Part shown: in pieces, positions 8,602 to 16,358 of the stretch
Numbering within the stretch: the stretch's first letter is position 1
Layout of the letters: each line of letters starts with the position of its first letter
From: Bacteroidota bacterium
GTDB lineage: Bacteria > Bacteroidota > Bacteroidia > Bacteroidales > UBA932
DNA length: 39,561 nt
Assembly: GCA_029567375.1 (NCBI GenBank)
Contig: JAKQLB010000337.1
Span: forward strand, 1-39,561
Direction of reading: 5' to 3'
Translations under genes and position numbers: made by a program
The notes under the pieces: generated by a model
Seen by the model: only the letters and a program-made list of their open reading frames with translations
Told to the model about the DNA's origin: nothing
Database searches by the model: none

Positions 8602-10830
8602 TCAAAACTTAAATTCAAGTTTGACCATAAAATTGAATCCAGCCTGAGGAAAGAATCCCGCCTCTATATAGTCTGCGCTACCGTCAGCAAAAGTAGCTCT
8701 GTAAACCCAGGCATCGGCCACATATTTGCGGTTGAACAGATTGTCGGCATAAAGCGAGATACCGATATTTTTCCATGTATAATGCGCATCTGCCGAAAAA
8801 ACAGTATATGCCGGCAGGGAACGCTCATCACAAGAGGTGTTGTCATAATACTGTTTGCCAACATATTTACCACGCAAAGAAAAAGAAAGTTTGTTCAGAG
8901 GGGTCCAGGTGACCATAGCCATTCCTACGATAGGCGGGGACATCAATATCTCTCCATTTTCGATGTGTTGTACTACCTGTGGGAGGGGATTCCATTCGTC
9001 AGGGTTGTCATATTTATCCACCCACAGGTTGCACTCCGTGATGCGGTTGCGACTCAATGCCAGATTGGCGTCAAACCTAAGTCTTCGCAGTGCCTGCCAG
9101 CCGGCAGAGAGTTCGATGCCCCGCCTGTAACTGCGCTCCACATTCTCCTTGACTCTGTATCCTATTTCTGTAATTTTACCGGTCTCAAGGAGCTGGTTAT
9201 GATATTCCATAAGGTAGATATTTGCCGAAAAGGCAAAAACAGGCGAAGTATAATTGTATCCGAACTCCCAGTCCAACATCCGCTCGGGAAGAATCCTTTC
9301 CCCCTCTCCTGCCTTGATAGCCTCCTTGATATCACTGCGCGAAGGTTCCTTGTGAGCCACTGACAGCGATGCATAAGCAGCTGACCGACTATCGAAACTC
9401 CAGGAGAATCCCCCTTTGGGGTTGAAGAAATTATAGACGAAATCTTTATCCAACGCGACGAAATCCTTGTCAATACCGGATAGCTTGTAATCAACATTGC
9501 GATACTGGAGATCGCCGTAGAGATGCAACCTGCCGTCGATAATAGTGCCTTCACCTCGCAAGAAGCCGGAAATATCCCTTTTTAGGCCCCGATTGAGATA
9601 CCAGCTCCAATCATCCGGAATATTCTCATTGTATTTCGCCCAAATCAAATTTCCGTAGTGGTCACCGTCATAGAGCGACCAGGAGAGATTGCCCAACAGA
9701 AAAAATCCCTCTCCGGAGTACTTTAGATTGGTAGTAGCAGTAAAACTGTTGTTCTCCATCTGCTGGCGAACAATAACATCGCTTCGCTTATAAAGCACCC
9801 CACCTACTCTCTGCTCCTGCAATCCGTAATCGGAAAATTTCTTCCCTGCCTTGTAATTCTCATAATAACCTGCTCCACGGGTATAATTGAGAGTGGCACT
9901 CATAGAGAGGTGCGGAGAAAATTGATGCACCCAAATACCTTGCAAATGGTTCTGTAAATAGTTGTCGGTTTCGTTGTCGTAATAGCACAAATGCCCCGAA
10001 TCATCAGTGTATTCTCCTGCCGGATTATACCTGCGGTCGCTCTCCAGCATATCAGCCGGAATACCCTCCCAGGTTATACCGCTGCGCTGTTTGCCGAGAA
10101 TCCAGTTGAGCCGTAGGGAGTTGGAACCACGTAGCCACCCCAAAGTCGCATAAGCGGAGTGAACTCGCGCAAAGGCATTTCGTATATAGCCCTCAGTAGT
10201 ATTGTATGAGTAGTACATATCGAACGAGAGACCGCTCTTACCACGTCCCGTACCGGCGCCGACAGTGGCACTGCCGGTGAGCCACGAGCCTCCGGAGAGT
10301 GCAATTGTGGCATAGGGTTTCTCCGTGCCCCCAAGAGTGCTCATATTGAGAGTTGCACCGAAGGCACCCGCTCCGTTGACCGAAGTACCTGCGCCCCTCT
10401 GCAGTTGCACCAATTCGAGAAATCCCGTAATAGCGGGAATGTTGACCCAGAAGACCTTCTGCGACTCTGCATCATTGAGTGTGATGCCGTTGATGTTGAC
10501 ATTGATGCGGGTGGCATCGCTGCCCCTGACCCTCATCTTTGAGTAGCCCAGGCCGGTGCCCCCTTCATTAGTGGCCACAACGGAGGGCTGCAGCGAGAGC
10601 AGCATCGGCAGTGAGGTCATGGTGCCTGCTTTCGAGAGTTGCTCCCTCTTAATCTCGGTGGAAGTGACAGGTGTTCCGGATTGCGCCCTTGAGGCGGTCA
10701 CGATGGTACTGTCGATGGTGTAATGCTTGTGTGATTCGTCTGAATCCGGCACGACGTTCTGTGCCAATGGTTGTGCGTAAGAGAGCGCACAAAGCAGCAG
10801 AAATGCTGCTGAAATCAATGTTTTTTTCAT
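8602..10830 (-). CDS. TonB-dependent outer-membrane receptor, probably for thiamin (OMthi/OMR1-type)
   Basis: 742 residues. Signal peptide MKKTLISAAFLLLCALSYAQ. The plug domain runs from about residue 55 to 165 (MRVRGSDATRINVNINGITLNDAESQ, shown here in part as RVRGSDATRINVNING, then LELVQLQRGAGTSVNGAGAFG). A 22-strand-type barrel follows and ends with the terminal phenylalanine (FMVKLEFKF) recognised by the Bam complex. The function assignment rests on the TPP riboswitch placed directly before its start codon. Thiamin-regulated TonB receptors of this kind are established in Bacteroidota, where they work with the inner-membrane transporter PnuT. No pnuT or thiamin kinase gene is adjacent here, so inner-membrane uptake must be encoded elsewhere. 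Substrate could be thiamin or a precursor or phosphate ester. Confidence 0.92.
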   Translation of the reverse strand: MKKTLISAAFLLLCALSYAQPLAQNVVPDSDESHKHYTIDSTIVTASRAQSGTPVTSTEIKREQLSKAGTMTSLPMLLSLQPSVVATNEGGTGLGYSKMRVRGSDATRINVNINGITLNDAESQKVFWVNIPAITGFLELVQLQRGAGTSVNGAGAFGATLNMSTLGGTEKPYATIALSGGSWLTGSATVGAGTGRGKSGLSFDMYYSYNTTEGYIRNAFARVHSAYATLGWLRGSNSLRLNWILGKQRSGITWEGIPADMLESDRRYNPAGEYTDDSGHLCYYDNETDNYLQNHLQGIWVHQFSPHLSMSATLNYTRGAGYYENYKAGKKFSDYGLQEQRVGGVLYKRSDVIVRQQMENNSFTATTNLKYSGEGFFLLGNLSWSLYDGDHYGNLIWAKYNENIPDDWSWYLNRGLKRDISGFLRGEGTIIDGRLHLYGDLQYRNVDYKLSGIDKDFVALDKDFVYNFFNPKGGFSWSFDSRSAAYASLSVAHKEPSRSDIKEAIKAGEGERILPERMLDWEFGYNYTSPVFAFSANIYLMEYHNQLLETGKITEIGYRVKENVERSYRRGIELSAGWQALRRLRFDANLALSRNRITECNLWVDKYDNPDEWNPLPQVVQHIENGEILMSPPIVGMAMVTWTPLNKLSFSLRGKYVGKQYYDNTSCDERSLPAYTVFSADAHYTWKNIGISLYADNLFNRKYVADAWVYRATFADGSADYIEAGFFPQAGFNFMVKLEFKF

Positions 10831-10833
10831 AAA

Positions 10834-10912
10834 AATCCTCCCTACGCCGGTATTATCCGGATCAGGTTTAGTGGGTGTGTTCTCAGCCCCCGCAAGGGGA
10901 GCACCCCCGATT
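10834..10912 (-). promoter_or_regulatory. TPP riboswitch (THI element)
   Basis: Minus strand shows the conserved THI-box blocks in order: CGGGGGTGC, a hairpin arm CTCCCCTTGCGGGGG, GCTGAGA, then ACCTGATCCGGATAATACC and GGCGTAGGGA. A closing P1 stem can form between AATC (complement of 10909-10912) and GATT (complement of 10834-10837). The aptamer ends only three nt before the ATG at 10830, and its 3' edge carries GGGAGGA, which could act as a ribosome site. There is no room for a separate terminator, so control is most likely of translation start: TPP binding closes P1 next to the start codon and shuts off the receptor gene. Confidence 0.94.
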
Positions 10913-10934
10913 GTTAATAAATCTATGTCAAAGA

Positions 10935-10946
10935 CCCCAAGAGGGG
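10935..10946 (-). terminator. Possible weak terminator of the glutaminyl cyclase gene
   Basis: CCCC-AAGA-GGGG hairpin just 7 bp after the stop codon of the 10954 gene; on the minus strand it is followed by TCTTTG. The stem has only four pairs and a poor U-tract. It may separate the cyclase transcript from the riboswitch, or reduce read-through. Confidence 0.35.
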
Positions 10947-10953
10947 AAACTTT

Positions 10954-11733
10954 CTATTTTTTGCCCTCCACGAGCGTTACGCGGAAGATTTTCGGCCAAT
11001 ATTTTCCCGTTAACCAAATAGTGCCATTTTCATCATTATACGCAATACCGTTGAGCACATCTGTTGACGGCTTGCGCAAAGTGCGATGCAGGAGATTGCG
11101 GCAGTCTATCATGCCCGTTACTACCCCACTGGAAGGATTGATGGTAACTATTGCATCGCTGCCATAAACATTGGCCCAAATCTCTCCGGTGATGTATTCC
11201 AGTTCGTTTATGAAGCGCAAAGGCTTTCCGTCAAGTGTAACTGTAAGCTGTTTCTCAACCTTGAAATTATCGGGGTTGCGAAAAGTCAGCGAGGAAGTGC
11301 CATCACTCATTATCAAGTATTTACCGTCAGTGGTCAGACCCCAGCCCTCACCCATATAACGTACCGATCCGATAAGTTCCATCGTTTTTACATCGTACAC
11401 AAAGCAGATATTCTCCTGCCAGGTGAGAATATAAATACGACCTTTGAGCGCACAGGCACCCTCAATGAAATATTTCCTGTCGAAATTGATCCTTTTGAGC
11501 ACTTTTCCGGTGGCAAGTTCCACTTTACGGAATGAGGATTCACCATACTGCCCGCAAGACTCATAAAGCTCTCCTTCGTAAAAAAAGAGCCCCTGTGTAT
11601 ATGCACCGACATCGTGAGGCAGACTCTCCTCAACTTTCAAAGTGTAATGATTAGCATTCTGAGCACTACCTTCACAGGCGGTGAGCAATGCACAGAGAAG
11701 AAAAAGTACGATATGCAACAGAGGTTTTTTCAT
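10954..11733 (-). CDS. Glutaminyl-peptide cyclotransferase (glutamine cyclotransferase family), lipoprotein
   Basis: 259 residues from the ATG at 11733. The lipoprotein signal MKKPLLHIVLFLLCALLTAC places the lipidated cysteine at residue 20. The frame is open further upstream, but that would bury the signal peptide, and a -7 box lies at 11742-11749. The mature part is a five-bladed beta-propeller of the plant/bacterial glutamine cyclotransferase type: YTQGLFFYEGELYESCGQYG at the first blade, then LTWQENICFVYD, MGEGWGLTTDGKYLIMSDGT, INELEYITGEIWANVYGSD and LNGIAYND. Members turn N-terminal glutamine of exported peptides into pyroglutamate, in the periplasm or on the outer membrane. It is monocistronic or followed weakly by the thiamin receptor. 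Confidence 0.92.
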   Translation of the reverse strand: MKKPLLHIVLFLLCALLTACEGSAQNANHYTLKVEESLPHDVGAYTQGLFFYEGELYESCGQYGESSFRKVELATGKVLKRINFDRKYFIEGACALKGRIYILTWQENICFVYDVKTMELIGSVRYMGEGWGLTTDGKYLIMSDGTSSLTFRNPDNFKVEKQLTVTLDGKPLRFINELEYITGEIWANVYGSDAIVTINPSSGVVTGMIDCRNLLHRTLRKPSTDVLNGIAYNDENGTIWLTGKYWPKIFRVTLVEGKK

Positions 11734-11741
11734 TACGCAGG

Positions 11742-11749
11742 CAAAAGTA
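11742..11749 (-). promoter_or_regulatory. Predicted -7 box of the glutaminyl cyclase gene
   Basis: Minus strand TACTTTTG matches TAnnTTTG. The predicted transcript start (near 11738) is only about 5 nt before the ATG, so the mRNA would have almost no leader. This also supports the ATG at 11733 as the real start. Confidence 0.55.
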
Positions 11750-11802
11750 GATATTTTTTTGTACATTAGCAGTCTAATTAGCAAATAAAGTACCGGTAAG
11801 AT

Positions 11803-12549
11803 ATGGACATAGAAAGTCGTAAGAACCTCTACACCGAACATTTTTATATCAAGAGTTTCGAGACGGACCCATTCAAGATCTTCAAACTCTCTTCATTTCT
11901 GAGTGTAGCCCAGGAAATTGCAGGCGTGAGTGCCACCAGAATGGGATTCGGCTATGACGACCTGATAAAGGAGAACAATGTCTGGGTTCTCTCAAGGGTG
12001 AAAGTAAAATACCTGCGCCCGCCGCGTTGGAGGGAATTTGTTAAAATGGAGACCTGGCATAAGCGCGAAGAGGGGCTTATGGCCCTGCGTGACTATGAAC
12101 TGCTGACCGAGGAGGGCGAAAGCATAGCTGTTTCCACCAGTTCCTGGCTCATAATGAATATGGAGAGCCGCCGCCTCAAAAGGACTTCGGAGATTCTCGG
12201 AGAGAAGGGAATGCACTACATGGATAGAGATGCGATTGCTAAAAGTTGCGGTAAACTCATTGCACCTGATAACCTGCAGCTTGTTTATACCAAGCGCGTT
12301 CGTATCTCCGATATCGATTACAACCACCACGCAAACAATGCCAGATATGCCGATTGGATTATAGATGCTTTCGGGATGGACTTTCTCAAAGAACATCCTC
12401 TGGATGAGATTCAGATAAACTACAACAGCGAATGTACTTTTGACAATCTCGTGGAGATTTATAAGGTACCCGTGGCAGAAAATTCGTTTTATGTTGAAGG
12501 GCGCAGCGATGGGCACAATATTTTCCAATCTCTGATTTCATTCAAGTAA
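11803..12549 (+). CDS. Acyl-ACP thioesterase (FatA/FatB-like double hotdog)
   Basis: 248 residues. Two hotdog repeats: the first from YTEHFYIKSFETDP to about residue 125, the second from about 155 with VRISDIDYNHHANNARYADW. The N-x-H-x-N-type active-site stretch (N174, H175/H176, N178-N179) matches acyl-ACP thioesterases. The enzyme releases free fatty acids from acyl carrier protein in the cytoplasm and so ends fatty-acid elongation. It is the first gene of a tightly packed five-gene run; the next gene begins 3 bp after its stop. In this setting it could supply free fatty acids, but a link to the following reductases is only inferred from position. Confidence 0.9.
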   Translation: MDIESRKNLYTEHFYIKSFETDPFKIFKLSSFLSVAQEIAGVSATRMGFGYDDLIKENNVWVLSRVKVKYLRPPRWREFVKMETWHKREEGLMALRDYELLTEEGESIAVSTSSWLIMNMESRRLKRTSEILGEKGMHYMDRDAIAKSCGKLIAPDNLQLVYTKRVRISDIDYNHHANNARYADWIIDAFGMDFLKEHPLDEIQINYNSECTFDNLVEIYKVPVAENSFYVEGRSDGHNIFQSLISFK

Positions 12550-12552
12550 TAT

Positions 12553-13314
12553 ATGAGTATCTACAACATAACCTTGATTACGATGACTGCACTGGCCGTT
12601 GTAGTTTTCGTTGCACTCTTTTTCTTTGGAGCCGGATACGGCTTTCTGAGAACTCCTAAATGGGGACCTTCCATTCCTAACAAGATCGGATGGATATTGA
12701 TGGAGGCACCCATTTTTGTCACTATGTTGGCTCTCTATCTCGACAGCGACCGAATCGGTGAACCCGCCATAATTATCATTACGCTGCTCTTTCTGACACA
12801 CTACCTTCAACGTACCTTCATATTCCCTCTACTGATAAGGGGCAAGAATAAGATGCCTCTCTCTATCATCGCCCTGGGTATGACTTTTAATTTCACTAAC
12901 GCCTATATGCAGGGCTATTGGCTCTACTACCTCTCACCGAAGGAAATGTATACGGTGGAATGGCTCACGACCCCCCAATTCATTATCGGTACGATAATTT
13001 TCATCGTCGGAATGGTAATTAATCTCCACTCCGACTACATAATACGACATTTGCGCAAGCCCGGCGACAATGCCCACTATATCCCTATGGGAGGCATGTT
13101 CAAATATGTATCATCTGCCAACTATTATGGTGAGATACTGGAATGGACGGGATTTGCAATCCTTACCTGGTCGCTCCCCGGAGTTGTATTCCTACTCTGG
13201 ACCTGCGCCAACCTGATACCGAGGGCCAATTCCCTCTATCACAAATATGCGGAAGAGTTTGGAGAAGAATTTACCAAACTTAAGCGCAAACGCATATTTC
13301 CCTTTATCTATTAA
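12553..13314 (+). CDS. Steroid 5-alpha-reductase family membrane enzyme (3-oxo-5-alpha-steroid 4-dehydrogenase homologue)
   Basis: 253 residues with six to seven hydrophobic segments, the usual length of the SRD5A family. The C-terminal NADPH-binding signature YVSSANYYGEILEWTGFA closely resembles the human enzymes, as does HYLQRTFIFPLLIRG followed by NAYMQG. The two residues known to hold the 3-oxo group in SRD5A2 (Glu57 and Tyr91) have counterparts in E51 (ILMEAP) and Y84 (THYLQRT). The enzyme is therefore probably active in reducing a delta-4 double bond of a 3-ketosteroid or a similar enone in the inner membrane, using NADPH. The natural substrate is unknown: bile-acid intermediates or host/plant steroids are plausible for a gut organism. 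It sits between a thioesterase and a lipoprotein in an operon that also holds an Old-Yellow-Enzyme-type reductase. Confidence 0.92.
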   Translation: MSIYNITLITMTALAVVVFVALFFFGAGYGFLRTPKWGPSIPNKIGWILMEAPIFVTMLALYLDSDRIGEPAIIIITLLFLTHYLQRTFIFPLLIRGKNKMPLSIIALGMTFNFTNAYMQGYWLYYLSPKEMYTVEWLTTPQFIIGTIIFIVGMVINLHSDYIIRHLRKPGDNAHYIPMGGMFKYVSSANYYGEILEWTGFAILTWSLPGVVFLLWTCANLIPRANSLYHKYAEEFGEEFTKLKRKRIFPFIY

Positions 13315-13340
13315 ATTAATTAATATAAAATGACACTAAC

Positions 13341-13964
13341 ATGAAACGAATCGGCATTATCATTTTAGCGACATCTGTTATTATCTGTTCATGTAGCAGG
13401 CAGGAGAAACCACAAACCTCACTCGAAAAAGCAATCGAAAAGGGACTCGTCGAATCACTCTCCAGACCCGCCAAATGTTCCATAATTGAAATTGAAAAGC
13501 TGGACTCCACCATTTTCCTAACGGAATTTAATCGCAGAACCAGTGTGTTTGAAATGCGAATTGAACAGAATAAAAAATTTCACGACGATTACTACCGCAG
13601 AGGACTTAAGAAGAATGCTGCCATTAAGTACGACGAGATACATAGGGACTATGAAATCCTCGACACGCTCCAGATAGTGAAGCAGAGGATGGGCGACTCC
13701 CTATATATGATAGCATACTACGATTACCGCGTCAAAGCTGAGGTTTTAGCGGGTAGAAAATTGGGAAGAATAGTGAGGAAAATAATTAGGAGAAAAGCAC
13801 AGATATTGGATGATGTATATTTTGCCATCACCCCTGACAACAAAGTTATCTCGGTGAACACCGATTACAACAAACTCCATCAGGCCACGGGACTCGTCAT
13901 CCCCGGCTACAGTGAAATCATCAAAGCAAAAGAAATCTCAACGGAATTACCTGAAGATGAGTGA
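13341..13964 (+). CDS. Lipoprotein of unknown function
   Basis: 207 residues. The signal peptide MKRIGIIILATSVIICSC has a lipobox with cysteine 16 or 18, followed by SRQEKP. The mature protein is charged, helical in appearance (QNKKFHDDYYRRGLKKN) and has the basic stretch GRKLGRIVRKIIRRKAQ. I recognise no domain. It follows the 5-alpha-reductase homologue by 26 bp, and its last eight bases overlap the start of the flavin reductase gene, so it is part of the same operon. Confidence 0.8.
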   Translation: MKRIGIIILATSVIICSCSRQEKPQTSLEKAIEKGLVESLSRPAKCSIIEIEKLDSTIFLTEFNRRTSVFEMRIEQNKKFHDDYYRRGLKKNAAIKYDEIHRDYEILDTLQIVKQRMGDSLYMIAYYDYRVKAEVLAGRKLGRIVRKIIRRKAQILDDVYFAITPDNKVISVNTDYNKLHQATGLVIPGYSEIIKAKEISTELPEDE

Positions 13965-15180
13965 TACACTCTTTACGCCCTACAAAATCGGCCCGATAGA
14001 ACTTCGCAACCGTACCATTCGTTCGGCCGCATTTGAAGGAATGTGTCCCAGCCATCGGCCTTCACAGGAACTATTTGACTACCACACCGCAGTGGCACGC
14101 GGAGGCGTAGGTATGACCACGATAGCCTACGCTTCGGTATCACAAAGCGGACTCTCTTTCGAACGACAACTCTGGATGAGAGAAGAGGTGGTCCCGGAAC
14201 TCAAAGCCCTTACAGATGCAATCCACAAGGAGGGCGCACTGGCTTCAATTCAACTCGGTCACTGTGGCAATATGTCGCACAGAGCTCTCTGCAAATGTCG
14301 TCCCAAGGGTGCCAGCAGTGGGTTCAACCTCTACTCTCCCACCTTTGTTCATGGAATGAAGGTAGATGAAATTGATGAGATAGTGGCAGACTTCGGCAAA
14401 GCAGTGCATCTGGCCATTAAAGCGGGATTTGACGCTGTAGAGATACATGCGGGACATGGCTATCTGATATCCCAGTTTCTCTCGCCTTATACTAATCGTC
14501 GCAAAGATGAATATGGAGGCTCACTGGAGAACAGGATGCGCTTTATGGAGCGGGTTATGAGGGAGGTAATGGCAGCTGCAGCCGATAAAGTAGCGGTATT
14601 TGTCAAGATCAATACTCGCGATGGTTTTAAGGGAGGAATGGAGATTGATGAATGCATCAGTGTTGCACGCAGGCTTCAAGAGCTCGGTGCGCACGCTCTG
14701 GTACTCAGCGGCGGATTTGTGAGCAGAATGCCGATGTATGTGATGGGCGGTCCATTTCCCGTCAAGGCTATCGCCCACTATATGCCCCTCCGACATTGGT
14801 GGCTCAAGCTCGGAGTACGCATGGTCGGTCGTTTTATAGCTCCCACAGTTCCATTTAAAGAGAATTATTTTCTGGAGGATTCCAAAAAATTCCGCGAAGT
14901 ACTTGACCTCCCGCTAGTCTATGTCGGAGGTGCAATTTCCAGACGCGGCATTGATGAGATTATGGATGCCGGATTTGAGATGGTTCAGATAGCACGTGCT
15001 CTTATCAGGGATACCGACTTCGTAAAAAAGCTTCGTGAAGAGGAGAACCATTGCAGTACCTGCAAACAAGTCAATTTCTGTGTAGGAAGAATGTATACCC
15101 TCTCCATGCAGTGCCACGCCCTTTGCAAAGATATCACACCTGCACTCAAACGCGATTGCGAAAAGAGATATTCAAAATAA
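13957..15180 (+). CDS. NADH:flavin oxidoreductase / Old Yellow Enzyme family (single TIM-barrel form with C-terminal Cys cluster)
   Basis: 407 residues from the ATG at 13957 (MSDTLFTPYKIGPIELRNR). This start is preferred over an in-frame one at 13912 because OYE barrels begin at LFTP. FMN-barrel motifs: QLGHCGNMSHR, the substrate-binding HAGHGYLISQFLSPYTNRR with the His-x-x-His pair, DEYGGSLENRMRF, VKINTRDGF, VYVGGAISRRG and VQIARALIRD. Near the end a cysteine cluster (CSTC, then C after five residues, then C-x3-C later) resembles the 4Fe-4S site of 2,4-dienoyl-CoA reductase/BaiCD-type enzymes. However, the large FAD/NAD(P)H domain of those about 640-residue enzymes is absent, and the second cysteine spacing is longer than the usual. 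The enzyme probably reduces an activated C=C bond; an external electron donor may be needed. It overlaps the preceding lipoprotein gene by 8 bp. Confidence 0.9.
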   Translation: MSDTLFTPYKIGPIELRNRTIRSAAFEGMCPSHRPSQELFDYHTAVARGGVGMTTIAYASVSQSGLSFERQLWMREEVVPELKALTDAIHKEGALASIQLGHCGNMSHRALCKCRPKGASSGFNLYSPTFVHGMKVDEIDEIVADFGKAVHLAIKAGFDAVEIHAGHGYLISQFLSPYTNRRKDEYGGSLENRMRFMERVMREVMAAAADKVAVFVKINTRDGFKGGMEIDECISVARRLQELGAHALVLSGGFVSRMPMYVMGGPFPVKAIAHYMPLRHWWLKLGVRMVGRFIAPTVPFKENYFLEDSKKFREVLDLPLVYVGGAISRRGIDEIMDAGFEMVQIARALIRDTDFVKKLREEENHCSTCKQVNFCVGRMYTLSMQCHALCKDITPALKRDCEKRYSK

Positions 15181-15191
15181 TACTATTGAAG

Positions 15192-16346
15192 ATGAAACTT
15201 AAGAAATTACTGACATTCGTCATAGCCGTGGCTTGTACTTTGGCAATAGCATCCTGTCACAAAGACCCTATCGATCCTGACGAACCTAACAACCCTAATA
15301 ATGGTGAGCCTGAGACTCCATTTGTCCCATATGCCAAAATTGAGGGTCGCAATGTCTGCGCTTATGTCACATATTGGGGACTGAAAATACCCGAGCCCAA
15401 CATTATGACACACCTAAACTACGCTTTCGCGGAACTTTATGTCGTGGATGGTGTTTACAACGGATTTAAACTCCAGGGGAGCCAGTCTCGTTTCGAAACG
15501 ATAGTAGAACTCAAAAAGGTCAATCCCGACCTAAAAATCTCTCTCTCTTTTTCCCATACGGTTTCCAACTCCGACAATAAACAGGGCGGCGGTTTTTCTG
15601 CAATGGCAAGTACTGAAGCGGGAAGAAAGAAGTTCGCAGAAGATTGCAAGGCTTTTCTGGAAAAATGGGGCATCGACGGTATTGATATCGACTGGGAATT
15701 TCCGGGCCTTTCCTGGAGCGGACACGCCTGCGACCCTAGCATTGATACTGAAAACCACGTTTTGCTGATGAAACAGCTTCGTGAGACTCTGGGTGACAAA
15801 TATATCCTTTCATATGCCGGATATGTTAAAGACAAGGTTGCCATAAGCACAGGCTGGCGATATATCGACATCGCCGCCGTAGACCCCTACGTGGACTTTG
15901 TAAATGTCATGACCTATGATATGGATGCCGCACCCAACCATCACTCTGCAATCAGCTCCCCAAGAGCCTATGTTGATTGCGAAAGAGCTCTCAAGGCATA
16001 TCTTGATGCAGGTGTCAAGCCATCCAAACTGGTACTTGGCATACCATTCTATGGCCGCCGTTCATTCAGCACCGCACCTACCGCTATCAATTACGACAGA
16101 ATCCTGAGTCTGGATCCCAATGTTTACAAGATTGATAATTTTGATGCTGCTGCCGGCGTCCCCTATGTAACACTCACATCCAACAACAGTTTCTATTGCG
16201 GTTACGACAATGCGAAAAGCATTGCTCTCAAAGGAGAATGGCTCCATAGAAATGGAATGAAAGGCATAATGTATTGGCAGTATGATGGAGACGATGCAAA
16301 AGGCACTCTCCGTAAAGCATGCTGGCAGGCGGTAATGAAACCTTAA
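15192..16346 (+). CDS. GH18 family glycoside hydrolase lipoprotein (chitinase-like)
   Basis: 384 residues from the ATG at 15192. The lipoprotein signal has its cysteine at residue 22 (AIASC), followed by a Pro/Asn/Glu-rich tether. The catalytic domain has the GH18 signature DGIDIDWE (D162, D165, D167, E169), so the catalytic acid is present. Other family features are LNYAFAELY, VNVMTYDMD, GIPFYGR and the final YWQYDGD. The enzyme should cleave beta-1,4-linked N-acetylglucosamine: either chitin fragments or, like the endo-beta-N-acetylglucosaminidases in this family, N-glycans. Location is probably the outer membrane, facing out. It starts 11 bp after the flavin reductase gene and is the last gene of the run; the next gene is convergent. 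Confidence 0.92.
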   Translation: MKLKKLLTFVIAVACTLAIASCHKDPIDPDEPNNPNNGEPETPFVPYAKIEGRNVCAYVTYWGLKIPEPNIMTHLNYAFAELYVVDGVYNGFKLQGSQSRFETIVELKKVNPDLKISLSFSHTVSNSDNKQGGGFSAMASTEAGRKKFAEDCKAFLEKWGIDGIDIDWEFPGLSWSGHACDPSIDTENHVLLMKQLRETLGDKYILSYAGYVKDKVAISTGWRYIDIAAVDPYVDFVNVMTYDMDAAPNHHSAISSPRAYVDCERALKAYLDAGVKPSKLVLGIPFYGRRSFSTAPTAINYDRILSLDPNVYKIDNFDAAAGVPYVTLTSNNSFYCGYDNAKSIALKGEWLHRNGMKGIMYWQYDGDDAKGTLRKACWQAVMKP

Positions 16347-16358
16347 GAAAAGCAAAGG

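Noticed and set aside
8554-9363. Open frame of 269 codons on the plus strand opposite the thiamin receptor
   Set aside because: It is antisense to a well-supported TonB-dependent receptor gene, shows no family features, and no promoter box precedes it.
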